This document shows, one piece after another, positions 15,801 to 27,554 of a DNA stretch of 64,000 nucleotides; positions within the stretch are counted from its first letter, which is position 1, and every line of letters starts with the position of its first letter. The translations under genes and the position numbers were made by a program. The stretch is from a bacterium M00.F.Ca.ET.205.01.1.1. GTDB lineage: Bacteria; Pseudomonadota; Alphaproteobacteria; Rhizobiales; Rhizobiaceae. The DNA lies in contig SRUQ01000001.1 in NCBI GenBank assembly GCA_004791255.1, positions 248,001 through 312,000 of the forward strand, in the 5' to 3' direction. Below the pieces are notes generated by a model. It worked only from the letters and a program-made list of their open reading frames with translations, made no database searches and had not been told where the DNA came from.

Positions 15801-16544
15801 GCGGCTGATGCGGGTGACGGTGGCGCCGGCCGCCTTGGGTGGCTCGGCCTGCTTGAAACGCTCCATGCAGATGGTTGCCGTCAGGCGGTAGTGATTGAGC
15901 AGGGCTTCGACAGCGCCGTCGGCGTTGCCGTCCAGCGCGTTTTCGGCAATCAACCTGTGCTCGCTGAAGTCGTCGCGCTGAACGCCGCTGCCGTCATTCG
16001 CCATCTGCCGGTACCGGTAGGCGTGGTCGGAAAGCTGGTCGCAGAAACCCACCAGCCAGTGCGACCGGCACGCCGAAATCAGCACACGGTGGAAAGTGCG
16101 GTGCAGCTTCTCCCACTCGGCATTGACCGATGCGCCATCCTGCGGAGTGAGACGCGAGGCGCGCCCCAGGCGATGCAGCGCTAGCACCAGCTGTTCTTCC
16201 CATTCTGGGGTGCGGTGGGCGATGGATTCGCGCAGCGCCCGCTCCTCCAGCCAGCAACGGGTGCGCGTCAGTTCCTCCAGTTCGGCCGCGGTGACCGGCA
16301 TGATGAAGAAGCCGCGCTGGTCGTGCCGGCCGAGAAGTCCTTCCGAGGCAAGACGATTGAGAGCCTCACGAACCGGCGAGGCACCGGCGCCATATTTGGA
16401 AACGACCCATTCGACCCGCAGCTTACTCTCGGTTTCAAGGGCACCACCGAGAAGATCGTCACGCAGTTGCTGATAGACCGTGCTGGCAAGCGTGCTCTTG
16501 GATCCTGCGCCGTCGTCGTTCAGATTGGCAGCTCCGTATGTCAA
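15798..16544 (-). CDS. GntR-family regulator with FCD domain (MatR-like)
   Basis: About 248 residues. The N-terminal winged helix reads VYQQLRDDLLGGALETESKLRVEWV...GAGASPVREALNRLASEGLLGRHDQRGFFIMPV; the rest is an all-helical FCD effector domain with the metal/ligand positions typical of carboxylate sensors. The likely start is TTG at 16544, because AAGGAG stands 7 bases before it; a TTG at 16595 is possible but has no such site. Being upstream of matB on the same strand it probably senses malonate or a related acid. The stop codon falls within a repeat. Confidence 0.82.
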   Translation of the reverse strand: MTYGAANLNDDGAGSKSTLASTVYQQLRDDLLGGALETESKLRVEWVVSKYGAGASPVREALNRLASEGLLGRHDQRGFFIMPVTAAELEELTRTRCWLEERALRESIAHRTPEWEEQLVLALHRLGRASRLTPQDGASVNAEWEKLHRTFHRVLISACRSHWLVGFCDQLSDHAYRYRQMANDGSGVQRDDFSEHRLIAENALDGNADGAVEALLNHYRLTATICMERFKQAEPPKAAGATVTRISR

Positions 16545-16908
16545 AGGTGACTCCTTGTCCCCATTTGTCGATGGGTATTTCGAGTCCTGATACAACCCTT
16601 CCGTACATGTATCCTACATCGCTCGCCTTGCGCTGCTCAAGCAGAAGCTTGCGGTCTTGTACTTTAGGACAAAGAAATATGCCGGGATTCGACGAGCGAT
16701 GACGCCGGTTTGCGCAATTCTACAACCAGTGGAAAATTAACATGTTTTGTATGCACGCAGAATCATCTGCTCTGCGTAAGCTCGTGCAATCATCTTTGCT
16801 GGCGCGCGCAAAAATCACCGCCTGGCAGGCCGAATCAGCCTCTCGGCAGAACTGGCGCGGGACGAACCGACCTGATGAACCGCGGACGCCGGGAAAAAAC
16901 CGCCGTGG
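16545..16908. other. Gene-free spacer upstream of the GntR/FCD gene
   Basis: About 360 bp, more AT-rich than its surroundings. No convincing gene is visible. It should hold the promoter of the GntR/FCD gene. The stretch around 16604-16613 contains the palindrome TACATGTA within GTACATGTATC, a possible operator of that regulator, and CTTGTAC/ACAAAG sequences further on. rpe ends at the right border on the same strand. Confidence 0.5.
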
Positions 16909-17586
16909 TTAGCCGGCTGCGTTGTCGGCTGCCAGCCTGATGGCCTCGATATTGGCCCGGTAAGCCTCGACACTGCTGCCCTTGAAGATGGCCGCGCCCG
17001 CCACCAGCACGTCGGCGCCGGCCGACGTGACCAGCGGGGCGGTTTCGGGCGACACGCCGCCGTCGATCTCGATGCGGATCGGCCGGTTGCCGATCAGCGC
17101 CTTGACCCGTCTCACCTTGTCGACCATCGCCGGAATGAAGGCCTGGCCGCCAAACCCCGGATTGACGGTCATGATCAGGATCAGGTCGAGCCGGTCGAGC
17201 ACATATTCGACGGCGCTTTCCGGTGTCGCCGGGTTGAGCGAGACACCGGCCTTCTTGCCCAGGTTCCTGATGGTCTGCAGCGAACGGTCGAGATGCGGCC
17301 CGGCCTCGGCATGCACCGTGATGCCGTCGCAGCCGGCCTCGGCGAAGGCGGCCAGATAAGGATCGGCCGGCGCAATCATCAGATGGCAGTCGAAGAAGGC
17401 CTTGGTGCGGTTGCGGATCGCCTTGATGACCGGCGGGCCGAAGGTGATGTTGGGCACGAAATGCCCATCCATCACGTCGAGATGGATCCAGTCGGCGCCG
17501 GCGGCGGCCACCGCCTCGACCTCGTCGCCGAGCCTGGAGAAATCCGAGGCCAGCACCGAGGGTGCGATCAAGGTCTTTTTGCTCAT
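16909..17586 (-). CDS. rpe: Ribulose-phosphate 3-epimerase
   Basis: Interconverts ribulose-5-P and xylulose-5-P in the pentose phosphate and Calvin-type cycles. 225 residues, the usual length. Motifs in order are [15 protein letters not shown], the metal site [33 protein letters not shown] and IEIDGGV, ending in VAGAAIFKG. The ATG at 17586 ([10 protein letters not shown]) is chosen; an in-frame ATG about ten codons upstream ([14 protein letters not shown]) is possible. No operon partner is evident; a terminator separates it from the gene upstream. Confidence 0.95.
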   Translation of the reverse strand: MSKKTLIAPSVLASDFSRLGDEVEAVAAAGADWIHLDVMDGHFVPNITFGPPVIKAIRNRTKAFFDCHLMIAPADPYLAAFAEAGCDGITVHAEAGPHLDRSLQTIRNLGKKAGVSLNPATPESAVEYVLDRLDLILIMTVNPGFGGQAFIPAMVDKVRRVKALIGNRPIRIEIDGGVSPETAPLVTSAGADVLVAGAAIFKGSSVEAYRANIEAIRLAADNAAG

Positions 17587-17683
17587 GGATGCGGCCTTTC
17601 CGAGCGCCTTCTTCATCTCAAGCGACTGCCTAATGCGCTGCGGATGACTTGTCGAGTGTACAGATGCCTCTGCCAACATGAGC

Positions 17684-17713
17684 GAAACCCGCCGGATTGC
17701 TCCGGCGGGTTTC
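17684..17713 (-). terminator. Rho-independent-like terminator after the large secreted protein gene
   Basis: Perfect stem GAAACCCGCCGGA / TCCGGCGGGTTTC with a four-base loop, 44 bp past the stop of the 1288-residue protein. The A/T ends of the stem give a short U run on the minus strand (GGGTTTC) and a better one on the plus strand (TTTCTT), so it could act in both directions. Confidence 0.7.
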
Positions 17714-17756
17714 TTAGTCAGTATCAAGCAGATGGGGCCAGTCGTCAGGCAGATCG

Positions 17757-20700
17757 TTACGGCTTGACGTTCTGGATGTTTGCAGCCGGATCGCTCTGCT
17801 GCTGCTCGACCGGCAGCCTGCGCTTTGGCAGCACCTGCTGCAGGATGTTGGGGTTCAGCAGCAGGCCGGGGTTGAGTTCCAGCGACGGCTGATTGCGAAT
17901 CGGCCTGCAGTTCGGATACCGCCCGATCGTGCCTTCCGGGCAGCGCCGCCTGATGATCGGCTGGCACTGGCCGTCGATCATCTGCGAGCCCGGCGCGCAT
18001 TCCGTTTGCTGCCTGGGCTTGCGGCAGGCGCCGTCAATGACCTCGGTCCCACGCGGACAGACGCACTCGCCGCGCTTGTTGTGGACCTGGCCACGTATGT
18101 CGCACTGCTCCTGCTGAGGCTGCTTACGCCGGCAGGCGCCGTCAATCACCTCTGTACCGCGTGGGCAGACGCAATTGCCGTTGGCGTCATGGATCTGGCC
18201 ACGGATGGTGCATTGGTCGGGCTTCGGCCGGACCGGGCGGCAGACATTGCCCCTGATCTCAGTGCCATCAGGGCAGACACAATCGCCATTGGCGTCGTGG
18301 ATCTGGCCACGGATCGTGCACTGCTCGGGCTTCGGCCGGATCGGTCGGCAGGCATTGCCCCTGACTTCCGTGCCCTGCGGACAGACACAATCGCCATCGG
18401 CATTGTGGACCTGACCACGGATGGTGCACTGCTCAGGCTTCGGCCGGATCGGACGGCAGGCATTGCCCCTGATCTCTGTGCCCTTCGGGCAGACACAATC
18501 GCCATCGGCATTGTGGACCTGGCCCCGGATAGTGCACTGCTCGGGCTTGTCGATCCTGACGCACTTCCCGTTCTCGAGCCCGGTGCCGCGCGGGCAGACG
18601 CAACGTCCGTCCTCGGTGCGGATCTGGCCCTCGAGCAGCACGCAGTGCTTCGGCGGCGGTGGCGTCGGCAGAATGTTGCCGCCGGTGCACTGGCCGTTGC
18701 GATAGGTGGTGCCTTCGGGGCAGACGCACCTGCCGGCATCGTTCATGACGAAGCCCGGCGAGCACTGTTTCTTCACCTCATGCGTGATGGTGAAGGGGTG
18801 GCACGCATAGGCCTTGCCGCGATCGCCCTGTATGTTGGCCGCATCCTTGGACAGCACGTCGCCGCCGCCCTGCACCCGCGTGTCGGGAGACAGGACGCCA
18901 ACGCAATTCTGGCCATTGACGTTGCCTTGCAGGTTGGCGAGACGCCCGTCATCGGGAATGACCACGGTGACATGATGCGACTGGCTTTCGCCGGCGCCGA
19001 GCGTCAGGTTGGCGATGCAGGAGAGAGGCAAGGTTGCCGGCTCCGGCGAACAGCCGAAGGGCGGGTCGATCGAGGTGATCTCAACGCCTTCCAGCCGCCC
19101 GAGACCTTCCACGCCGATCGCATCGCCGATGCGAACCGGACCGGAGAAGGGGCTCGTGCCATCGTTTGTGATGGTGATGTCGAATGAGCAGGGTTGGCCG
19201 ACGCGGCATTCGCGGTCGCCGGTCTTCTCGACACGGATGGTCGAGGAACCGCCGCCCTTGGCGCAGGCCTGGCCGATCGGATAGACGATGTCGTCTCCGG
19301 GAGCCGGGCCATACGAACCCCGCGCGCAGTTCTCGAACTCGCCATTGGCCGACACCGTCACGTCGAAGTGCCTGCTGGTTCCGGGCGTCATGACGGCGCC
19401 GGGAATCTGGCACGACAGCGCGTTGGCGGGGACCGGACCGCACGCCCATTCCGCGCCGTCGGGGGTGACGGTCTGGATCTGGACGGGCGCGCCGCCCGAC
19501 ACCAGCGTGGCGGCGTCATTGACCCGCACCGGACCGGTGGGGGCAGCCGTACCCGCATTGCTGACGGTGATGCGGCAGGAGACGGCCGCGGCACCGGCCA
19601 GCGAGCCGCTGCACACTTTGGTGATGCGCAGTCCGGGCTGGCCGCCATTGGGATGGCGGATGCGTTCCTTGGCGCAAGCCTTGTTGTTGGTGAGGTCGAC
19701 CTCACCGGGGATAGGCTTCACCGCGGCGCAGTTCTCCACCGTGTCCGACCGGTAGCTGGCCGGCACCACCGCCTTGACCACGATCGGCGTCGAGGCGCCG
19801 GCGGGGAGCGAGATGCCGGGATGGTCGCAGCGGAACTGGCCAGGGCCATTCGGACCGCAGGTCCAGGGCGGGCTCGGGCCGAAGGTCGAGGATGTCGGCG
19901 CGCCGCTGGGGTAGTTGTCGATCACCGTCAGCGGCCCGTTATAGGTCGATGTGCCGTTGTTGATGATGTCGATGACGAAGTAGCAGACGCCGTCCGGGGT
20001 GCAGACCGGAATGCGCGCGCGCTTCTTCAGGATCAGGTCGACCTTCTTCTCGAGCGGCGGCTGGCAGTCGCGGTCACGATCGCCGCGACGGCAGATCGGG
20101 ATCGAGGCGCAGCCACGGTCGTTGGCCTGGCTGCCGAACAGCGGCTTGCCGCTGGCCGGATAGTTGTAAGTGGCACAGTTGCGCAGCACCGGGCCTTGCC
20201 AGCCCGCTGCCGGCTTGAAGCCGAGCTTGAGGTCGACAAAGGCCCCCGGGTTAAGCGTCGTCACCGGATGGGTGCACATCATCGGGGTGGTGCCAGGCAC
20301 GCAGACCCAGGGCGGATTGGGCCCTGAACTCAGCGTCGAACCGGCCGGCAGCGTCACTTCGTCGAGCACGATCTTGCCGTTGTAGGGGGCCGTGCCGACA
20401 TTGGTGACGCGGATGGTGAAGTCGCAGCCGCCGGCCATCGTGCAACGCGGGACATCGGCACGCTTCTCAACCTTGAGATCCGGCTCCTTGTCCTTGGGCG
20501 GGCACCTCTGGTCGCGCGGGATGACGATGTCGATGGTCTGCGTGCAGCACAGGCCCCAGCCTTCCTTCGGCCCGGCATAGGTCTCGATGCCGGTGACGAT
20601 GAGGTGGATGACATCGCCGGGCGATGCGCCGACGATCTTCCAGTTGAGCACGCCGCCGCCCGCCGGCACCAGTTGCGTGTCGGGGATGATGGTGATGCCG

Positions 20701-21623
20701 GGTGTCGTCGTCGACACCTGCACCCACTTGCCGCCCATGTCCGGGCCGACCGGCATGTGATAGATGAAGGCGCCGCCGCCGGGGACGCAGTCGACCGTGC
20801 CGCGTTCGACCTTGAAGCACTCATGGTCGGTCGGAGGCGGAGGCCGCTTGTCGCAGTTGGTGAGGTCGATGCGGATCGACGTCTTTTCCCCGGTGAGGAT
20901 GTTGCCGTCGTCCGGTTTGCCCGGATCCTGCGACGGAAAGATGGTGCCCGTCCCGGGACCGGCAGTGACCTTGATCAGGCCCTGGTTGTCGACCGTGGCC
21001 GGCGAAGGAAACGCCGCATGGTCGATCTTGGCCGTGATCCTGAAGGTGATGATGCGTTCGTTCGGCGCGCCCGACCCGTCGAGATCGGAAGCGGAAATCC
21101 GGAAATCGGAAACCGTCGCCGTATCGTTGGGGCCGGCCGAATTGCTGATGACGGCGCCGGGCAGAGGTCCGCCGGACGCATCGGTGCCATCGCCGGAAAC
21201 CTGCGCGTTGACGATCGAAAGACCATGCGGGAGCTGGTCCTTGAAGTCGAGCTGGGCTTTCTTGAGCGCAGCCGCGAGGCTCGGATTGGCAAAGGCCTCC
21301 GCATTGCCGCGCAGGCCGAAGGTCAAGGTGTAGAAGACGTAGTCGCAGCTTCGCTGGCCGCCGGTCTTGGTGAAGAACGGCACGACGCGTCCGGGTTCGG
21401 GATTGATGACGCGGGGGTTGTCGAGCTGCAGCGGCTGGACATCCGAGCTGGTGGCCTGGATGTTCTGGGCGGCGGACGCCGGCAGTGCGGGCGCGAGAGC
21501 GACCGCGATACCGGCCGCCATCAGCCAGCGCGTAGCGCGCCTGGCATATGACAGGGGTTTCATGATCGTCTCCATGACGGTTTGTTGAGTGGCCGCGAAC
21601 GGGGAGAGTGCGAGATTTGTCAT
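17757..21623 (-). CDS. Very large secreted protein with DUF11-like domains and Cys-rich 36-residue repeats
   Basis: 1288 residues from ATG 21623 (preceded by GAGGAGGGGAAG); an ATG at 21563 would start directly at the signal peptide [18 protein letters not shown]...ASA|AQ. In order: a domain with a DxDGS loop (about 70-260), a domain with [11 protein letters not shown]...[13 protein letters not shown] (about 268-362) that also occurs in the gene upstream, four DUF11-like beta domains starting near 380, 528, 663 and 793 (each with VEKRAD/ITK then [14 protein letters not shown] strands), Cys-rich CVCPxGTE repeats (about 945-1215) and a Q/P/L-rich tail. Exported, probably extracellular or surface-bound; adhesin-like architecture but function unknown. 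Translated 10 bp after the upstream gene's stop. Confidence 0.85.
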   Translation of the reverse strand: MTNLALSPFAATQQTVMETIMKPLSYARRATRWLMAAGIAVALAPALPASAAQNIQATSSDVQPLQLDNPRVINPEPGRVVPFFTKTGGQRSCDYVFYTLTFGLRGNAEAFANPSLAAALKKAQLDFKDQLPHGLSIVNAQVSGDGTDASGGPLPGAVISNSAGPNDTATVSDFRISASDLDGSGAPNERIITFRITAKIDHAAFPSPATVDNQGLIKVTAGPGTGTIFPSQDPGKPDDGNILTGEKTSIRIDLTNCDKRPPPPTDHECFKVERGTVDCVPGGGAFIYHMPVGPDMGGKWVQVSTTTPGITIIPDTQLVPAGGGVLNWKIVGASPGDVIHLIVTGIETYAGPKEGWGLCCTQTIDIVIPRDQRCPPKDKEPDLKVEKRADVPRCTMAGGCDFTIRVTNVGTAPYNGKIVLDEVTLPAGSTLSSGPNPPWVCVPGTTPMMCTHPVTTLNPGAFVDLKLGFKPAAGWQGPVLRNCATYNYPASGKPLFGSQANDRGCASIPICRRGDRDRDCQPPLEKKVDLILKKRARIPVCTPDGVCYFVIDIINNGTSTYNGPLTVIDNYPSGAPTSSTFGPSPPWTCGPNGPGQFRCDHPGISLPAGASTPIVVKAVVPASYRSDTVENCAAVKPIPGEVDLTNNKACAKERIRHPNGGQPGLRITKVCSGSLAGAAAVSCRITVSNAGTAAPTGPVRVNDAATLVSGGAPVQIQTVTPDGAEWACGPVPANALSCQIPGAVMTPGTSRHFDVTVSANGEFENCARGSYGPAPGDDIVYPIGQACAKGGGSSTIRVEKTGDRECRVGQPCSFDITITNDGTSPFSGPVRIGDAIGVEGLGRLEGVEITSIDPPFGCSPEPATLPLSCIANLTLGAGESQSHHVTVVIPDDGRLANLQGNVNGQNCVGVLSPDTRVQGGGDVLSKDAANIQGDRGKAYACHPFTITHEVKKQCSPGFVMNDAGRCVCPEGTTYRNGQCTGGNILPTPPPPKHCVLLEGQIRTEDGRCVCPRGTGLENGKCVRIDKPEQCTIRGQVHNADGDCVCPKGTEIRGNACRPIRPKPEQCTIRGQVHNADGDCVCPQGTEVRGNACRPIRPKPEQCTIRGQIHDANGDCVCPDGTEIRGNVCRPVRPKPDQCTIRGQIHDANGNCVCPRGTEVIDGACRRKQPQQEQCDIRGQVHNKRGECVCPRGTEVIDGACRKPRQQTECAPGSQMIDGQCQPIIRRRCPEGTIGRYPNCRPIRNQPSLELNPGLLLNPNILQQVLPKRRLPVEQQQSDPAANIQNVKP
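18012..18551 (-). repeat. Tandem repeat, five units of 108 bp, in the large secreted protein gene
   Basis: The motif GCACTGCTC/GCATTGGTC recurs at 18102, 18210, 18318, 18426 and 18534, exactly 108 bp apart. Each unit encodes 36 residues of the form [10 protein letters not shown]..(H)..GDCVCPxGTExxxxACRP with four Cys. More diverged units ([20 protein letters not shown] and [17 protein letters not shown]) precede it, and a degenerate one follows. Adjacent units are very similar at DNA level, so copy number may vary between strains. Confidence 0.92.
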
Positions 21624-21633
21624 CTTCCCCTCC

Positions 21634-23613
21634 TCAACGTTCGCAGCTGACGGCTGGGGTTCTGAGCGGCAAGGTCATCTTGCAGCAAGGGTAGTAGCCA
21701 CCCTTGTCCTTGTCGGACTTCCTGTAGAAGCAAAGTCCAACATCCACTCTGTCGCCCGGATAGTGGCCGGTGATGCCGATCGTGTACGGCGCGCCCGGTG
21801 CATGCGACATGGGTGAAGTCACCCCGACGCCTGGCGTCCTGGACTGGGCCTTGATCGAATCGCCGCCGAAGCCGGCATGATCATGGAGATAGAGATCGGC
21901 CTCGAGGCCCGAAGGCGTGCAGTAGTACCTGATATCCTCGACATCGAGACACGGAGGCAGGTTGCCGGGCGGTGGGAAGTCCGGCGGATAGAAGGGTGGC
22001 AGGTAGCCGCCCGGTATTTCCTCGTAGTAGCCGGCGCGGCCCTCGCAGGGGCGCCAGACGGCGACGTCGCCGACATGGCCTTCCACTTCGGGGTCCTCGA
22101 AAAAGCCGTCGAAGTCGACGAACCAGGAGCCGAAGGGCGGCACGTTGGCCGGCTTGACCAGCTCCTTGGGCGTGATCTGCACGCCATGCACGGCAAGCGG
22201 GCCGCCGGCGGCGAGCTGCTCGGCGAGTTCGGGATTATCGCGCAATTTGTCGCCTGACTTGACCAGCGTCTGGGTGCAGACGGAGGTGTCGAGATTGCCG
22301 TCGGCGTCATAGCCATATTGCAAATCGAGGCCGCCGGCGGACTGCCTGTTGCCCTGCGGGAAGCCGACCGCGTATTCCTGCGGCATTTCCACCCAGACCG
22401 ATTCCGTCGTGGGATCGTCCGGATTCTCCCTGAAATAGCGGATCACCTCGCCTTTGCCCGAATCGGCGAAGCGGCTGTAATCATAGCGGTTCTCAATCGG
22501 GCCGCGCTGGGCGAGGTATATGAAGCCGCTATTGTCGAAGGCGATGTCGGTGACGGCGTAGTCCTTGTCGGCCTGGACCGTCAGTTCCCAGCGCGGGTCG
22601 CCGGCGAAGGTGCCGTCGCGGGCAATGCCCACCGACCAGATTTCAGACTTTTCGCCGACGGAATAATAGAGCCGGCCGCCATGATAGGAGACGGCCCAGA
22701 CACGGCGCTCGTCCTGGGTGTAGCCCCAGGTTTCCGGGTCTTCAGTGTCGAAGGCGGCGCCCTGTATGTCCATGACGGCGCCATCGTCGGCGAGCGGGGC
22801 GAGCCCATGCGCCGGGCGGCCGGCGACGCCGTGGTCGAACGTGTCGATCAGCTGGCCGTTGGCATCGATGCGATGCACCAGGCCGGTGTCGAGGTCGGAG
22901 GCGAAGAACTGGCGGTGGACGGGATCGAAGGTGAGATTGCCGATGCCGGGACCGCTGTTGGTGTCGATGTCGGCGAATTTCGACACGGCCCCGGTAATGC
23001 CGTCGATCTTCCAGATGGTGCCCGGCCCGCCACCGTTCTCGGTGCCGAACTGGCCATCCATGAAGCTGGCGCCGGCGGCGCCGCGGCGCTGCCGTTCCGG
23101 CCTGCCATCATCGTCGGCGTCCGGGGTGACGATCTCGATGCCATGCAGCGAGGTGGCGCCGGCATAGAGATTGGGAATGCCCGAGGCAACGCCGTCGCGC
23201 ACGCCATCGTCATAGGTGAGGCCGAAAACCTCGCCGATCTGGCCTGATGTCACCTCGAAAGGCGGCGGGGTGAAGACGAGCTGGCCCGAAGCCGGCCCGC
23301 CAAGGTGCGAAACGTCGAAAACGCGCAAGGTGGCGCGCGTGGTGTCGATGAAGGTCTCGTCGATCGGATCGACGCCGGGCGGCAGGCCCCCTTTTTCGGA
23401 ATCAGAAGTGTCGAAATTGGGGATGGTGGTGCCGGGAAACCCGGTGACCGCCATCGAGCCGGGATAGATGATCTGGGTTTCCTGCGCCTTGGCAAGGCCG
23501 CCGAACCAGAGGCCCGCGGTCAGGGCAAACGCAAGAAGTCCGCCGGTTGCCTTGATCGCGCGGCGCATACGGCCGACGCGAGGGTGCACGAACGCGCCGT
23601 GATCGCAGGACAT
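21634..23613 (-). CDS. Secreted beta-propeller-like protein paired with the DUF11-like protein
   Basis: About 659 residues from ATG 23613 (CGGGGGGAGTTCC before it). A signal peptide is visible (RRAIKATGGLLAFALTAGLWFGGLAKAQ). The middle part has propeller-like segments (GTIWKIDGITGAVSKFADI, IGNLTFDPVHRQFFASDLDTGLVHRID, DIAFDNSGFIYLAQRGP), suggesting a soluble six- or seven-bladed fold. The last ~105 residues (from CLDVEDIRYYC to YYPCCKMTLPLR) match a domain in the downstream protein. Two DxDxDG-like sites (TPDADDDGRPE) may bind calcium. No enzyme motif is recognised. Function unknown; first gene of a two-gene unit. Confidence 0.82.
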   Translation of the reverse strand: MSCDHGAFVHPRVGRMRRAIKATGGLLAFALTAGLWFGGLAKAQETQIIYPGSMAVTGFPGTTIPNFDTSDSEKGGLPPGVDPIDETFIDTTRATLRVFDVSHLGGPASGQLVFTPPPFEVTSGQIGEVFGLTYDDGVRDGVASGIPNLYAGATSLHGIEIVTPDADDDGRPERQRRGAAGASFMDGQFGTENGGGPGTIWKIDGITGAVSKFADIDTNSGPGIGNLTFDPVHRQFFASDLDTGLVHRIDANGQLIDTFDHGVAGRPAHGLAPLADDGAVMDIQGAAFDTEDPETWGYTQDERRVWAVSYHGGRLYYSVGEKSEIWSVGIARDGTFAGDPRWELTVQADKDYAVTDIAFDNSGFIYLAQRGPIENRYDYSRFADSGKGEVIRYFRENPDDPTTESVWVEMPQEYAVGFPQGNRQSAGGLDLQYGYDADGNLDTSVCTQTLVKSGDKLRDNPELAEQLAAGGPLAVHGVQITPKELVKPANVPPFGSWFVDFDGFFEDPEVEGHVGDVAVWRPCEGRAGYYEEIPGGYLPPFYPPDFPPPGNLPPCLDVEDIRYYCTPSGLEADLYLHDHAGFGGDSIKAQSRTPGVGVTSPMSHAPGAPYTIGITGHYPGDRVDVGLCFYRKSDKDKGGYYPCCKMTLPLRTPAVSCER

Positions 23614-24185
23614 GGAACTCCCCCCGAAGTTTAGGGGAGAATCCTCCGGCTGTGCCGCGCAAATCAGGGCAAGGCGCGGCATTCCGGCTCGTTCTTCCCT
23701 GATCGAATTGTCTGCTTTCCTCGAAGTCACGATACGCCTGCTCTTACGCAGGGTCAACGGAATCAGCGGGAAGCCCAGCGCATCGACCCCGTCCCGAAGG
23801 CGGTGGTCGCGCCGAGCTCCTGTTGTTCCCGGAGACCACGCAGTCTCTGGGTTGCTGGTCATGAGGGGCTTCCTTTCCAGGGCCGCACCATGCGGCGCCT
23901 GAGCGTCAGTCGCTCAGCGGAGCGGAAAGGTTCACTGCACAGCCCGGCATGCGTCTGCGGGCGGGATCGGCCGGGTGAGCCTCAAACGGCCCGTTTCCCC
24001 CTTGCCAGCGAGGATGGTGGAAGCCTTGCGCAGAATGCTTGCGCCCGATCTCGCCTGTTCTTATATACGCGCCAAGCCGTGCGGCGCCGCAAACCGGTTG
24101 CCGTACGGGATTTCTTGTGAACAGGGGCTTTCGTCGGAACGCCTTACGGGTCCTGAGAGCCTGCTTAGCGGAGAGACTAGAAAAA
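23614..24185. other. Divergent spacer between the secreted-protein operon and dnaK
   Basis: About 570 bp without a convincing gene. The left part holds the promoter of the minus-strand operon; the part 23890-23925 contains a GAGCGTCAGTCGCTC hairpin-like stretch. The right part holds the dnaK promoter (see 24039-24067) and a 118-bp leader. A heat-shock sigma-32 promoter would be expected for dnaK; a CTTG at about 24025 followed by CCGATCT is only a weak match. Confidence 0.5.
24039..24067 (+). promoter_or_regulatory. Sigma-70-like promoter of dnaK
   Basis: TTGCGC (24039-24044), a 17-bp spacer and TATATA (24062-24067). It lies about 118 bp before the dnaK ATG, leaving a long 5' leader. Matches the housekeeping consensus well; stress control may come from another site not clearly seen. 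Confidence 0.5.
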
Positions 24186-26102
<1,917 letters not shown>

Positions 26103-26127
26103 GCCGTCTGACGGCAAATAAAGCGAA

Positions 26128-26154
26128 AAGCCCGGCGCAAAGCCGGGCTTTTTT
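26128..26154 (+). terminator. Rho-independent terminator after dnaK
   Basis: Stem AAGCCCGGC (26128-26136) / GCCGGGCTT (26142-26150), loop GCAAA, followed by TTTT. It stands 26 bp after the dnaK stop. Read-through to dnaJ may be partial. Confidence 0.88.
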
Positions 26155-26184
26155 GCAACCTTTGTCGAAAAAGTGACAGAAAAA

Positions 26185-26218
26185 CCCGGACAAGCGCATG
26201 CCAGCACTGGCATCCGGG
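26185..26218 (+). promoter_or_regulatory. Hairpin in the dnaK-dnaJ spacer
   Basis: Inner perfect stem ATGCCAG (26198-26204) / CTGGCAT (26207-26213), flanked by CCCGGA and TCCGGG outer arms. It lies after the terminator and about 85 bp before dnaJ, and could affect read-through, RNA stability or dnaJ translation. Confidence 0.4.
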
Positions 26219-26303
26219 CGGCACCGATCCTAAATCGAGGCAACGTGCCGGCAAACGACGCAACAATGCATCAAGACGTTGGGCATCCGGACAGCGGGAA
26301 AAA

Positions 26304-27434
26304 ATGAAAGCTGATTTCTACGAAACGCTGGGTGTCGAGAAAGGCGCCGACGAGAAGGAGCTCAAGAGCGCTTTCCGCAAGCTCGCCATGCAGTTTCATC
26401 CCGACCGCAATCCGGGCGACCATGCCTGCGAGCACAAGTTCAAGGAAATCAACGAAGCCTACGAGACGCTGAAGGACCCGCAGAAGCGCGCGGCCTATGA
26501 CCGCTTCGGTCACGCCGCCTTCGAGCATGGCGGCATGAATGGCGGCGCGCAGGGCTTTGGCGCCGGCGGTTTCGCCGACATTTTCGAGGATATTTTCGGC
26601 GACATGATGGGCGGCCGCCAGCGGCGCTCGTCGGGCGGCCGGGAACGCGGCGCGGACCTGCGCTACAATATGGAAATCTCCCTGGAAGAGGCGTTTTCGG
26701 GCAAGACCGCGCAGATTCGCGTGCCGGCTTCGATCTCCTGCACCGAATGTTCGGGCAGCGGCGCCAAGCCCGGCACCCAGCCGGTGACTTGCTCGATGTG
26801 TCATGGCCACGGCAAGGTGCGGGCGACGCAAGGCTTCTTCTCGATCGAGCGCACCTGCCCGCAATGCCAGGGGCGCGGCCAGACGATCAAGGACCCCTGC
26901 CCGAAATGCGCCGGCCAGGGCCGCGTCACCGAGGAGCGCTCGCTGTCGGTCAACATTCCGGCCGGCATTGAGGACGGCACTCGCATCCGGCTTGCCAATG
27001 AGGGCGAGGCCGGCCTGCGCGGCGGGCCTTCGGGCGACCTCTACATCTTCCTGGCGGTGAAGCCGCACGAGTTCTTCCAGCGCGACGGCGCCGACCTTTA
27101 CTGCAAGGTACCGATCTCGATGACGACGGCGGCCCTTGGCGGCTCCTTCGAGGTGACGACGCTGGACGGCACCCAGACCAAGGTGAAAGTGACCGAAGGT
27201 ACGCAGAACGGCCGCCAGTTCCGCCTCAAGGGCAAGGGCATGCCGGTGCTGCGCCAGCCGAATGTCGGCGACCTCTACATCCAGACCGCGGTCGAGACGC
27301 CGCAGAACCTGTCGCGGCGCCAGCGCGAACTGCTGGAGGAGTTCGAACAACTCTCCTCGCAGGACAATTCGCCCCAGTCGAGCGGCTTTTTCTCACGCAT
27401 GAAGGACTTCTTCGAATCCTTCGGCGAACGTTGA
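26304..27434 (+). CDS. dnaJ: Chaperone DnaJ (Hsp40)
   Basis: Co-chaperone that stimulates DnaK ATPase, 376 residues. J domain at residues 1-70 with HPD at 32-34 ([12 protein letters not shown]); a Gly-rich region ([15 protein letters not shown]); four zinc-binding CxxCxGxG units [24 protein letters not shown] and CPKCAGQG; then the C-terminal peptide-binding domain. Length and order are those of standard type-I DnaJ. Its promoter probably lies in the 200-bp spacer after dnaK. Confidence 0.97.
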   Translation: MKADFYETLGVEKGADEKELKSAFRKLAMQFHPDRNPGDHACEHKFKEINEAYETLKDPQKRAAYDRFGHAAFEHGGMNGGAQGFGAGGFADIFEDIFGDMMGGRQRRSSGGRERGADLRYNMEISLEEAFSGKTAQIRVPASISCTECSGSGAKPGTQPVTCSMCHGHGKVRATQGFFSIERTCPQCQGRGQTIKDPCPKCAGQGRVTEERSLSVNIPAGIEDGTRIRLANEGEAGLRGGPSGDLYIFLAVKPHEFFQRDGADLYCKVPISMTTAALGGSFEVTTLDGTQTKVKVTEGTQNGRQFRLKGKGMPVLRQPNVGDLYIQTAVETPQNLSRRQRELLEEFEQLSSQDNSPQSSGFFSRMKDFFESFGER

Positions 27435-27554
27435 TATTGGGTGATGACGGGGGTTCTTCCCAAACGTCATCAACACCTTATGCCAGGCCCACGCCTTGCC
27501 TTGTTCCAACGAGCTGCTAAGTAGCGAAGCGGGGCGTTGTTGAGGAGAGCTTGC

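Noticed and set aside
16710..16940. Possible small plus-strand gene in the spacer before rpe
   Set aside because: No ribosome-binding site, no recognisable sequence, and it runs into rpe.
18012..18551. CRISPR array
   Set aside because: The regular spacing is a coding tandem repeat: the whole 108-bp unit is similar, there are no unique spacers, and no cas genes are near.
18006..19187. Long plus-strand frame with tandem units opposite the large secreted gene
   Set aside because: Its repeats are only the reverse of the 108-bp coding repeat on the minus strand; no independent start site or motif.
23614..23862. Longer N-terminus of the propeller-like protein from 23862
   Set aside because: The extra 83 residues have no signal peptide and the ATG at 23613 has a good ribosome-binding site directly before the signal peptide.
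24010..24040. RpoH (heat-shock) promoter upstream of dnaK
   Set aside because: CTTG and a CCGAT-like box can be found, but the spacing and the -10 match are weak; I only listed the sigma-70-like site.
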